From: Citrus sinensis
Taxonomy: Eukaryota > Streptophyta > Magnoliopsida > Sapindales > Rutaceae
DNA: 64,000 nt
Direction of reading: 5' to 3'
Assembly: GCF_022201045.2 (NCBI RefSeq)
Contig: NC_068559.1
Span: 3,756,501-3,820,500, forward strand
The notes under the pieces are model-generated. The model was not told where the DNA came from. It saw nothing but the letters and a program-made list of their open reading frames with translations, and did no database searches. Both the position numbers and the translations under genes were made by a program. Positions 1 to 9,589 of this stretch are shown piece after piece; position 1 is the first letter of the stretch, and every line of letters begins with the position of its first letter.

Positions 1-166
1 TGTTTTCAGAAAATATTGATTTTATTTTCAGCTTTTACTCATCGCTCCACCGTCTTTTAAAAATGAATTTACGAACTAGAACAAGATACTTTCTTCGTCT
101 CAGCCGAAGTTCTGTGTATTACAACACTTCAAATCAGCATGCGCATATCTCCTTACAAAAGAATCC

Positions 167-1867
167 TTAAGCATCTTCAAGTGGTATTGTCCGCAGCACC
201 ATACGATAACAGCGTTTTCTGAAACCAGGTTGAAGCACCTGCGCCGCATCAGTGGCGAGGGACAACATCTCATCACCGTTAACAAGGTTCTGGTTTTCAG
301 GACTCTTTTCAAGCTCTACTAGGATAACCTGCAGTGGTCTCCGAGTCATCCCACCGTCACTCCCTGCATCCATACCATCTATCAGGGTTCCACTATCAAG
401 GTCGGCCGCGGCTGCTTTCTCTTGGGCTTGTCCTGCTGCTTTCTGCTGAGACTCAAACTGCCCCAGCTCTTGTAGGTTAACCCGCAGTTTCGGATCTACA
501 TATTGACTCATAAGCTGTTCCCACGTTTCCGTATCAATCATAATCTTCCAAGGAGACAGTATACTATATGCAGAAACGTCACCTGGGTGACAAGCATCAA
601 GAACACTTCTCAGCTTTGTAAGAATCATCTCATACAAACCCCCGCCCACTCTGAATCCCAAGAATGGAATCCACGGAAGCACCAGATCATGGATTGGAAC
701 AGTTTCCCGAAGTGCGTCCCAAGACTCTATAGCACTTGACAGTTTTGGCATAACTATTTCATTCAAAATAGTATAAAAAACTGAAGGAGGCAGCAAATTT
801 TCCCAACACTCCAAGAATCTAAGCATCTGCTCAGAGTCACTCGTGTCCCAGGTATTGGCGCTAGACATGCTCAAAGCAGGTAAGACAATCTTTGAAACCA
901 GCCAAGTATAAGGCATCGATTTCTCTGAGTCATCACAACAGTAGTCAAATTCCAGCACATCCATCCAAACTGACACCACATCGAGTTTATGGGATGGATT
1001 TCGAAGAGGCTGCCAACCTTGGAACATCCTCATAAAAAAGGGCAAAGCAAGTGAATAAGCAACACGGGACAACTTAAGGACCTCAAAATCGAGAGAAAAC
1101 CTCCTCTTTAAGTCAATGAAATAGTATGCAAGTGAGTCCAAAGTCAATGTTCCAGAAGAACTCTCTTGCTCGATTTGGCTCAAGACACTAACAATTTTCT
1201 CAATATCAAGGAACTGCAGCTTTGTATCGGCCGCCATCGTTTCCAACTTCTCCACCTCTTTCTGCAAATTGAATGATGTCTCCAGCTCCTCCTGCAAGCG
1301 AAGTGCTTCCTTCTGCCTCTTCAGCTCCTCCTGCAAGCGAAGTGCTTCCTTCTGCCTCTTCAGCTCCTCACACAAATATTTTTCCATCATATTCGGGACT
1401 TCATGTGCAGTCTCAATGTCAATGGACTTGTGAAATTCAGATGGTTGCTGCTGCTGCCCCACAGTCTTATTCTCCTGTGACAGGGCTTGTTCTCTCAATA
1501 TTTCATCCAATCCAAAATAATCATCCTCATTTTTCTGCAAGTGTTGCCCACCCTTCATAATCTCCATCCTGGCCATAGCACGCTTAGCCTTTCTGTCAGC
1601 CGCTTCTTCTCTCACTATACTATAAAACTGTTCCTGCTTCTTCTTTGACATCTTCGGACTCTCCGATCTCCTATTCTTCCAATACTCATTCGTATTTCTG
1701 ATACTGAATCCTCTCTGCTTTCCCCTTCGCCTTTCTTCGAGATATTTCAACAGACTCTCATTCAGCATCAGTTCTTTATCAGAGTTAATGGCATCTATAC
1801 TTCTTATTGGATCTAGAATGTCTGGAAAAGCAAATTAAAAATCAAATTAGCGATCCTAATAAATAAT

Positions 1868-1928
<61 letters not shown>

Positions 1929-2243
1929 AGAGCGAGCGATTCGCAACGTTATCGGTGTGGTGTTGTTTCATCCAATTTTAAAACCCTAAGTCGGACGTAT
2001 TAAAACAGAATTAGACAAAGAAAACACAAACTTCCAAGCTAATCTAAGGCATATTTAATATCTATTTTGATTCTTATAAGCATGAAGTACAAATAAATAA
2101 GCATTGAATTATGTTCTGTGCTAATTACCTCCTGTTGAAACGAGCCCCGGAGTAATTGGATCTCGGCGACTTCTGCGATCACTGAAATCAAGCACGTCGT
2201 GCATCGGTTGATTCCTCTCGTACTCAACGCTTTCCTCCTCCAT
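167..2243 (-). CDS. STIP/TFIP11-like splicing factor, short form without G-patch
   Basis: Two exons: 2243-2129 and 1821-167, joining in frame through a GT-AG intron to 589 residues. Exon 1 encodes a start MEEESVEYERNQ. Residues about 183-242 form a charged coiled coil with a duplicated EELKRQKEALRLQ unit. Residues about 243-486 resemble the GCFC domain of TFIP11/STIP proteins (for example VMPKLSSAIESWDAL and TVPIHDLVLPWIPFLG). Those proteins act in spliceosome disassembly in the nucleus and are usually 800-900 residues with an N-terminal TIP_N domain and a G-patch. Neither of those is present here, so this is a shortened paralogue or a gene rebuilt from part of one. The reading frame is open throughout, which argues against a dead copy. 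The GCFC domain also occurs in PAXBP1/ILP1 proteins, a less good match. Family assignment is from memory of the motif, without alignment. Confidence 0.7.
1283..1360 (-). repeat. perfect 39-bp tandem duplication inside STIP-like exon 2
   Basis: Two identical 39-bp units (1283-1321 and 1322-1360) encode the 13-residue coiled-coil unit EELKRQKEALRLQ twice. The period keeps frame and almost keeps the heptad register. The upstream partial copy at 2.5 kb has only one unit, so the duplication probably arose after the two copies separated. Confidence 0.9.
1869..1926. repeat. (TA)n(GA)n microsatellite in the STIP-like intron
   Basis: About 28 bp of TA repeats run directly into about 28 bp of GA repeats inside the only coding intron of the STIP-like gene. 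Confidence 0.95.
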
Positions 2244-2474
2244 ATTTGAAAATTGTAATCCTTGTTTCGTGATGATTTAGCAATCGCCGAAGACCTAAGA
2301 TATATATAGAGAGACAGAGATTTACCCATAAAATTCCAGAGCCAACACATTTTCGGGAAAAAGAAAATTACAAATATGGACAGAGATCCGAAGCACTTGC
2401 TATGATAGCGTCCGCGTATGCAATTATTCACAATTTATTCATAAGTATTATAAAACTTTCTGTAACTTAGGGGA

Positions 2475-2990
2475 TCCTGAATTACAAATATTAAGGAACC
2501 GGAGCTTCGGATCGGCCGCTATCGTTTCCAACTTCTCCACCTCGTTCTGCAAATTGAATGCTGCAAATTGAATGACGTCTCCAGCTCCTCCTGCTAGCTC
2601 CTGCAAGCGAAGTGCTTCCTTCTGCCTCTTCTGCCCCTCACACAAATTTTTATATGAGTAATGATACAGCCACAAACTCTTGTACAAACTTATTTTGTAC
2701 AAACTGACGTGGTATTAATTTATTGGTTGAATGAAAATATAAATTAATAAAAACAAATCATGTGGGCCAAGTGATATTTAATGCAACCAATCTTATCATG
2801 CCACATCAGTTTGTACAAAATAAGTTTGTACAAGAGTTTGTGGCTGTATCATTACTCTTTTTATATATAGAGTAAAAAATAGAGCGAGCGATTCGCAACG
2901 TTATCGGCGTGGTGTTGTTTCATCCAAATTTAAAACCCTAAGTCGGACTTATTAAGACAGAATTAGCCAAAGAAAGCAAAAACTTGCTGG
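2475..2990 (-). pseudogene. partial copy of the STIP-like gene
   Basis: Positions about 2497-2646 repeat the coiled-coil part of exon 2 (source about 1213-1385; shared stretch includes KRQKEALRLQE and EVEKLET). Positions about 2865-2985 repeat intron sequence of the same gene (source about 1890-2015, starting with the AGAGCGAGCGATTCGCAACG stretch). About 500 bp present between them in the source is missing here, and a MITE sits at the junction. The reading frame is not maintained beyond the fragment, so this is a dead partial duplication lying just upstream of the live gene. Confidence 0.85.
2656..2857. mobile_element. 202-bp MITE, probably Mutator type
   Basis: The ends are near-perfect inverted repeats of about 57 bp beginning GAGTAATGATACAGCC. 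Direct repeats TTTTTATAT (9 bp) flank it at 2647-2655 and 2858-2866. A 9-bp target duplication is typical of Mutator-like elements. It has no coding capacity. It lies inside the partial copy of the STIP-like gene, so it inserted at or after that duplication. Confidence 0.9.
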
Positions 2991-3119
2991 CTAAGCAAAG
3001 GCCTGTTTTCGTCTCTTAGTAAGTTTTGTTTTCTTTTTTATTAAAAAAAAATATCTTTTTCGTTAATAAATCAAGTTTACTTAAAAATCCACAAGCTTGT
3101 CAGTTGTGTTTATGAGAAG

Positions 3120-3370
3120 GATTTACATTTTAACATTTTCCCAAATCCAAAAATTCCTAATTTCTCATGATTAAATGACGAAAACATTAAAAAAAAAAAC
3201 CAGACAAATTCAAATATTAATCAATAATATAAACGAAACCCTAGCTACAAATAACTTGTAATTCATAAGCTTTTTCTTGAAATCTGAGAATACCTGTTTC
3301 GTTTTCAGTATTGAGGGTGAGAATTCGAAGAGAAAATGTGAGTGAGAGAAAGGCAGCTGAGATTGTATAC
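3120..3370 (-). promoter_or_regulatory. orphan F-box gene leader
   Basis: This stretch matches 6940-7190, which is the 5' region of F-box relic 2. Both contain the block TTCCCAAATCCAAAAATTCC, an AAACC(AAG)CCCTAGCTA-type block and, on the minus strand, an ACGAAACAG|GTA splice donor. It therefore looks like a promoter plus non-coding first exon, but the sequence downstream on the minus strand is the STIP-like copy and no F-box body follows. It might now serve as the leader of the STIP-like gene; that is untested. Confidence 0.5.
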
Positions 3371-3454
3371 AACAATTTGTAACTTTGGTTTTCTACCTTT
3401 TATCTATTTTCGACATTGACAAAAAACAAAAATTGAGATACATTTATATTTCGG

Positions 3455-4560
3455 TCAAATTGTGATGTGCTGTATCAAGCTTATTTCATCCTCTAGGCTG
3501 CTCATGTAATTAACAATAGCAAATTTTACCCGATGCCTCTCTACAGGAAGATGAAGGTTTCTAATTTCTAGGGTAACAAGGTTGTGCCAACATACAAAAC
3601 CATTTTTGTCTTCCGTCATAATCTCATCCATATTTCTTCCATTGAATTTCAAGACCCATATGACCAAGGAATATGAACCCCCGATCAAATTATGCATAAC
3701 CATTTCAAGAGATTCATTGAACACCATAAGCCTGAAAACTTTTGAAATAGTATAATTCGGCATTGATATCTTTTTGGAAGAACTCATAACTCATGTCAAA
3801 CGCGGGGACGAACTATCTGCGCTTCTCGTTAATAACACGTGCCTGTACCCAATAACAAGCTCCATTGATGTCTTTACAATCAGACTCAGTAACAACAGAA
3901 GAAAACTATCCTCAACTCCGCGTAGGTCTTTTCTCTTTAGTTCTCTCCAGGAATCAGTACCCAAAGTGTACACTTCCACCCCTGTAGGAGAATACACATA
4001 AGAAGAAAGACGAATGAATCAGACAACCTTGAGATCATTGGATTTGGGATCATAACCAAACCTAACACCATTGTTCGGTATTTCGGACCTGAACCACGAC
4101 TGTGTATGCAAGTTTCAGGAAGCTTCCTGGATTCCCTGATAGCAGGATTCGCTGAAATAATTGTACCAGATTTCAAAGAGAGACATATATAATGCCATGG
4201 GAATGAGCCGGCATATTTTCAACCTTTCCATGCTCATACAAATTAAATATTCCCAACAGCAAAAGGGTTATTCTCACCGGGTGCTGTTCCAGTATTGTTA
4301 TTGAAGAAGCGGAAGCATAAGGCACGCTTTTCCCATGAAGCTGCCTGGAGACATCGTGCTTGTAAAAGAAGAATACCACAAGTGTCCTTGTTACTTATCT
4401 GGTTGCGAAGTTGCTTAGCTACGAATCTGGGGTTTGCAATGAGAGCATACCATGATTTTTGTACGATCTGCAATCCAACAGAGAGTCTGTAGGTCGCAAG
4501 GGGAGAATCTCGACCACTAAGTCTTCAGGAAGATCACTAAACCTAGTTATGAGTACCATA
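3455..4560 (-). pseudogene. F-box protein gene, relic 1
   Basis: On the minus strand a typical plant F-box start (DLPEDLVVEILPLRPTDSL, about 4550-4490) is followed, one frame away, by VQKSWYALIANPRFVAKQLRNQ (about 4470-4400). The body then breaks into several frames. The last piece at 3787-3455 (110 residues) resembles the C-terminal F-box-associated domain. F-box proteins are substrate receptors of SCF ubiquitin ligases. At least one frame break after the F-box makes this a pseudogene. Confidence 0.75.
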
Positions 4561-5639
4561 TCAATATACTTGCCAAAATACATGTCACTGGTTGAAGAAT
4601 CTAGCTATTGATTTCTTCTTCTTTCTTAATCTAATACACATGCACCTAGGGCACCATATCAATGTGCTTGCCAAGATAAATGCCATTTGTTGAAGAATTC
4701 ATCTCGGACTAATCACATTAATTGAAGAACCCTAGAATTGGATAAATTCTAGAATACATCTGAGGTACCATGTCATTCATACAACAATTAATAATACCAT
4801 GACATGTGTGCATTTATTTTGAACAACTATCATGCAAGTGGTGGTTGTATTAAATTCAATTACATTTGTCATGCATGCATCAATTAGTTGTAGTACATCT
4901 ATTCTAAAATTTCTCCTAGAATTGATTAACATAGCATCAGATAAAGGCATTGAATTGCACTACCCGGAAAAAAAAAAATAGAGGCACAGAACAGATTAAA
5001 AGACAGAATATCAAATAAAATCCTATGGTTTTTATTGACTGATTGCCCAATCCAGTGCCTTAACGTTGCTTCATCCTTAAACGTTTTGCGAGATAGCCCA
5101 CTAATTGAGCTATCCGCTGGAGGAGTTCTTCTTTGGTATGTTAATATCATGAGATATAGCAATAGTTTGTGGAAAATGTAGTAATTAAATCCCCACGTCA
5201 ATTATACTTACAAGCTAATGTTGAATTAAAGATGAAGAAGAGATTCAAATGTTCTTTTTCAGGTCCAAGTTTCGAACTGCAAAGAACTGAAATATGGAAA
5301 TTAACCTTGGAATTTAGTCCATCTACAAGCACTAGCACTTATGAGTTTGTATGATAAAAATCTAAGTAGCTTTATTGATATGAAAGGGTCATATGCCAAT
5401 TTAAAAGGATGGCAAAGTACATCACATACCACAAGCAATTCATTAAGTGAATAAAATTCACCTACTTTCTAAAAGTACAGACGATTACATCATTTCCATA
5501 CACAAAATAATTACAGTAAATGATGGAACCATGTCTAGCAATAGATGACGAGAGAGATAAATCTTATCATTGGTACAAATCTGTGAGTTTCTTTATGTCG
5601 GCTTTCAAGAGATATACAGCAGTCAGAAACTATAATCGA
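4561..5639. other. spacer between F-box relics
   Basis: There is no convincing gene. A direct repeat of about 50 bp is visible (ACCATATCAAT...CTTGCCAA...TTGAAGAAT at about 4556-4604 and about 4651-4701). A 91-codon minus-strand frame at 4926-5201 contains an odd hydrophilic stretch (PADSSISGLSRKTFKDEATL), but I recognise no family and see no splice context. Confidence 0.5.
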
Positions 5640-6790
5640 TGCATAGCTTCCCTCGTCAGGTCATACTCTATGTCAAACTTGTTTCCTCCTCTAACTGAAA
5701 CTACGCTGTTCACATAAGTTACAACAGAAAAGTGTTTAAGATCCCTCTGCCCGGGAAGATTTTTTATTTCTTGGATACCAAGATTGAAGCGGCATGCCAT
5801 TCCATCCACATCTTTGAAAATAAGCTAGTTTTTCCAAAATACCACTGGATTTCGAAGCCCCGGATGGGTCCAATCATCAATAAAATTTTCCAAGTACAAT
5901 TGGGACCAAATTCATCGATGATGATGATCCATTTCTTGTATGAATATGGACACTTGTCGGAATGATGCAAAACAAACGTAATAGATTCATTCAACGCCGT
6001 AAGCCTACAGAATTGGTTACCATTATAAATCAGTAACCGTATCTTTTGAAAGACCTCATCACTCATGTGAAAGTAAAGGATAAACTGTTTGATGTTCATA
6101 CCATAATCACATGCCAACCAATAACAAGCCCCATTTTAAGTATTGAAAATTAAAGTTCCAAACAAAATATCTTACATCTGTGTGGTTGAGTACTCTCCAG
6201 GAATCTGTACTCAGGAGGACGAATCAAACCAGAATTACCGATCCAGCTCGGGAATTGGATGACTTTGTAAACATTGGATTTGGGATCATAACCAAAGCCA
6301 AAACAACATGACAAGGAATCTTGCAAATAATTTACTCAGTGTCTGTCAGGTTCTCTAAATTCCTTGATAACTGGCTTAGCTAACACGAACTTATCACAAT
6401 CAAGTAAATGGAACATATAATGCCATTGCAATGACCCATCATGTCAGTAAACGTTTTTTTCCTCGGAAAAAGGAATATGAATGATATTGTCAATGACAGA
6501 AACATGATCCACACCAAGAGATGTTTGTGTTTTGTTACTAAGAATGAGCAAGGACAGGCCATTTCCTTTCTCACCAGAACCAACACCAATACGAACCTTA
6601 GATTTGAGAAGAACACAAGCAGTTTTCTTGTTATGTAACTGGTTGCAAAGTTGCTTAACTACGAATGTAGGATTTGCAATGAGGAACATGTTTTTTGTAC
6701 ATGTTTGGCTCAAATCAGTGAGTCTACAGGCAGCAATGCAAGAGTCTCAACCACCAATTCTTCAGGCAAATTGTTAAACCTTGCCACTAA
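5640..6790 (-). pseudogene. F-box protein gene, relic 2
   Basis: The minus strand shows an F-box start NLPEELVVETLALLPVDSLI (about 6775-6716) that runs into a stop. The next frame continues with FLIANPTFVVKQLCNQ, the same order as relic 1. The 117-residue piece at 6117-5764 (DEVFQKIRLLIYNGNQF and GFEIQWYFG) corresponds to the F-box-associated domain, and VNSVVSVRGGNKFDIEYDL near 5670-5640 looks like the C-terminus. Relics 1 and 2 are tandem copies of one ancestor and both are broken near the F-box. Confidence 0.75.
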
Positions 6791-6939
6791 TCTGTGTTTT
6801 TTCTTCTAATAATATATATTGGCTTTAACAGGATACATAAGAGTGAATGAGGTATATCTTTCACAATGTAACATTTCTATTTCTTTAGTAACTCAAGTTA
6901 CATAAAAATTATGAAGATTGTGTGTATTATTAGAGCATT

Positions 6940-7190
6940 TGCATTTGAATGTTTTCCCAAATCCAAAAATTCCTAATTTCTCAGTATCAACTGATGAAAG
7001 CATAAAAAAACCCAAGCAAATTCGAAAATTAAAGAATAATTTAAACCAAGCCCTAGCTATAAATAATTAATAAGTTTTCACTTGAGAATTGAGATGGAGA
7101 ATTACCTGTTTCGTCTTTTGGAAGGGAAGATGACAAAAACCATATTTTAGAATTACATGTTTCATCAAAGGGACATGTAGTGGTCAGTGA
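6940..7190 (-). promoter_or_regulatory. leader region of F-box relic 2
   Basis: This homologue of the 3120-3370 block lies directly 5' of relic 2 on the minus strand. The ACGAAACAG|GTAATTCTC sequence near 7105 looks like the donor of a non-coding first exon. Confidence 0.45.
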
Positions 7191-7899
7191 GTGAGTGAGA
7201 TGAGACAGAGACAAATACTGAAACTGAAGGCACTTTTGCTATTTTCTAGCTTTTTATGGAGACGGTTTTCTAACGTAAAATATCAACTTTTTGAAAACCG
7301 ATTTTATAAATTTTTGAAAAGGGAATATTCTAAAACAAATTCTCGTTTTCAAATTTCAAAAATACTTTTTTTTCAACACCACCAAAATATTTGTAATTTT
7401 GATTAATTAAATAAATTGAACTATCATCTAGGAAAATAAACACCAACGTACACCTAATTTTTAATAATAAAAAATTTTCAATGGTAATTTATTTTTTGTT
7501 ATTTCCAAATTTATTTTGTCACACAATAATTAATTATTTTACGCGATTTTCTGTAGCAGTAATAGAATTATAATTAATAAAATGAGGGTAGGGTTTTATG
7601 AGAATATTTAAGGGGGGTGGAACGCATTATTCTTTAACGAGCATACAACTTAAACACCCTGGCCTAATTCATAATGAGCGCTGCTAGGTAGCGAGAGGAA
7701 CGAGAGAATGACGAGAGAAACGGCATCCTCTTCTGTCGTTTCGCTTCTCGTTCCTCTCGCTAAAGAATGAATAAAAAATAATAAAGAAAGACTGCTTTTA
7801 TCATTTTGTGCAGAGAGAAATTTTAGCATTTTGTCTCCAGCCCTCACTCTTCCTCTCTCCCTCACCAGCTTCTCTCCCTCACGCTTCCAGAAGCTCCGT

Positions 7900-8120
7900 C
7901 ACGGATTACGGCGTGCCTCACGCTTCCAGATCCCTCACGGCTTCCTTCCGGCGTGCCTCACGCTTCCAAATCCCTCACGGCTAAAGTTCTTGATTACCTT
8001 TGCTTCGTACAAAAAGGGAAGGCTTTGCACTAGTAATTTTTTTTTTCTCGGCTAAAGTTCTTTAACGAAGGGGAAGGCTTTGCACTAGTAGTTTTTTTTC
8101 TCGGCTTTGCACTAGCAAAG
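7900..8120. repeat. internal tandem repeats of the Pack-MULE, left side
   Basis: A unit of about 40 bp containing GGCGTGCCTCACGCTTCCA is repeated near 7910 and 7951. A second unit (GGCTAAAGTTCTT ... AAGGCTTTGCACTAGTA) is repeated near 7980 and 8050, with a third partial copy near 8100. Confidence 0.8.
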
Positions 8121-8426
8121 ACATTCTCTCGATCATTTCTCACCTTATGTAACCGGCTCCTCTCTCTCCCTATTCCTCTAAAGTTATTCATATTTCCTAA
8201 ATTCCATTTTTCTCTTTTCTTCCCCATTTTTTTTTCTATGTATGTATCTCTGAATATGCTGAATTACTCGATAGTTTAATTTTTTCATTTTTTTTTACAG
8301 CAGTAGATTTTTTAAAATCCACCTGATAAATTATTAAATGAAGCATTTTTTTTTAATTTTCGAGTAGAAATGTAAAATTAATGTGAATTTGGCTTAGTCA
8401 TACTTAGTTAGCATTGTTAATTGCAG

Positions 8427-8552
8427 GATCACCATTGGTTTGAGCAGCAATATTATGAATTACTTGACCACTTTCGATCTCCGGATGGACCTATTTTTTT
8501 GAGGATTTGTGGTGAATATACTTGGGATGGCATACCAAATGATTATCTTGGT
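8427..8552 (+). pseudogene. captured exon of a serine carboxypeptidase S28 gene
   Basis: This is an exact 42-codon open exon, preceded by an acceptor (TTAATTGCAG) and followed by a donor (GTAAGT). It reads DHHWFEQQYYELLDHF ... DGPIFLRICGE ... GIPNDYLG. That is the N-terminal region of plant S28 peptidases related to lysosomal Pro-X carboxypeptidase (EDA2-like), where DHH.F.QRYYEFLD and GPIFL.ICGE are conserved. No further exon of the peptidase is seen within the element, so it cannot make an enzyme, but the exon is undamaged and could be spliced into a chimeric transcript. Confidence 0.82.
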
Positions 8553-9073
8553 GTAAGTTTTAATTGTATCCTTAACTAATATAATTATATAAAAAAAGAA
8601 CATTCATGGTTATTGTTGAGTGGCGAGAATAGTTTGAGGAATATTTGGACGCATGTATCATTTGTATAATTGTAATATTTACCAAAATCTTAATTCCATT
8701 AAACAAAAACAACACAATAACCGAACATTTTGTTTGATTTTTTAATTTGCCACTTTTTCTAACTTAAATTTCAATTTTGACAGTTCAAAGATAAATCTAA
8801 CTGAAATAATAATGGAAATAATCGAAACAAATATAAATCAAACATCAATTGCAGCGATTGTTGTCTTCATTGCATTATTGATATAACAATTGTTAAAAAT
8901 AAATAATATTGAAATAAATTTTGCATATCGTAACATAACCCGCAACAAAATTCACAACATAAACACCAAAGTTAAAATAAAACAAAATTCATAACATAAC
9001 CCGCAACAATTTACTAAATTCCAGAAACTTAAATTACAACAAGATCCAGCAACAACATTAAAAGAAAAAAAAA

Positions 9074-9213
9074 ACTTAACTTCCACAATACACTTAAATT
9101 CCACGCCAGATCTTTCACATAACAAAAAATTAAAACAAAAAGAACTTAACTTCCACAATACACTTAAATTCTACGCCAGATCTTTCACATAACAAAAAAT
9201 TAAAATAAAAAGA
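9074..9213. repeat. 70-bp tandem duplication in the Pack-MULE, right side
   Basis: Two nearly identical 70-bp units contain AACTTAACTTCCACAATACA and TCTTTCACATAACAAAAAAT. Very few differences suggest a recent duplication. Confidence 0.9.
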
Positions 9214-9589
9214 ACAAGCTGAAAAAGCCCACTGCTCACTTAATCTTTGCCGAGAGAGCCGAGAGAGGGGAAGACGGAGGAGGTCGTGAAGCTGCGTGAG
9301 AACTGACGAAATGGAGGAAAATGAAAGTGAAAGAGAAAAATGAAAGTGAAAGAGAGAGGAAAGTTTTGGGGGAAAACGAAAAAGTCAAGGAGAGAGGAAA
9401 GTGAAATCGTGGGGAAGTGAAAAAGTGAAAGAGTGAGCAAAGCATTCCAACGCCATTTGTTTATTCATTTGACCATTTCTTTTATTTTTTTTATGTTTAA
9501 AGAGTGAGAGGAAATGAGAGGAGAAACGACAGGAAAGATTGCCGTTTCTGTCGTCCTTCTCTCATCCCTCTCGCTACTTAGCATTTTCC

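Larger units (their letters stand above)
7676..9589. mobile_element. Pack-MULE, 1914 bp, with captured host exon
   Basis: The termini are inverted repeats of about 50 bp. The left end reads TGCTAGGTAGCGAGAGGAAC and the right end, reverse complemented, reads TGCTAAGTAGCGAGAGGGAT; both run into GAGAAACGGCA-type sequence. A perfect 9-bp target duplication ATTCATAAT lies at 7667-7675 and 9590-9598. The inside has no transposase but holds an exon of a host peptidase gene with its splice signals (8427-8552) and several internal tandem repeats. Non-autonomous Mutator-like elements with captured gene pieces are called Pack-MULEs. It depends on a transposase supplied elsewhere. Confidence 0.92.

Noticed and set aside
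9236-9445. minus-strand frames rich in Phe/Ser/Leu inside the Pack-MULE
   Set aside because: They are translations of a purine/pyrimidine-skewed repeat near the element's end, with two frames open at once, so not coding evidence.
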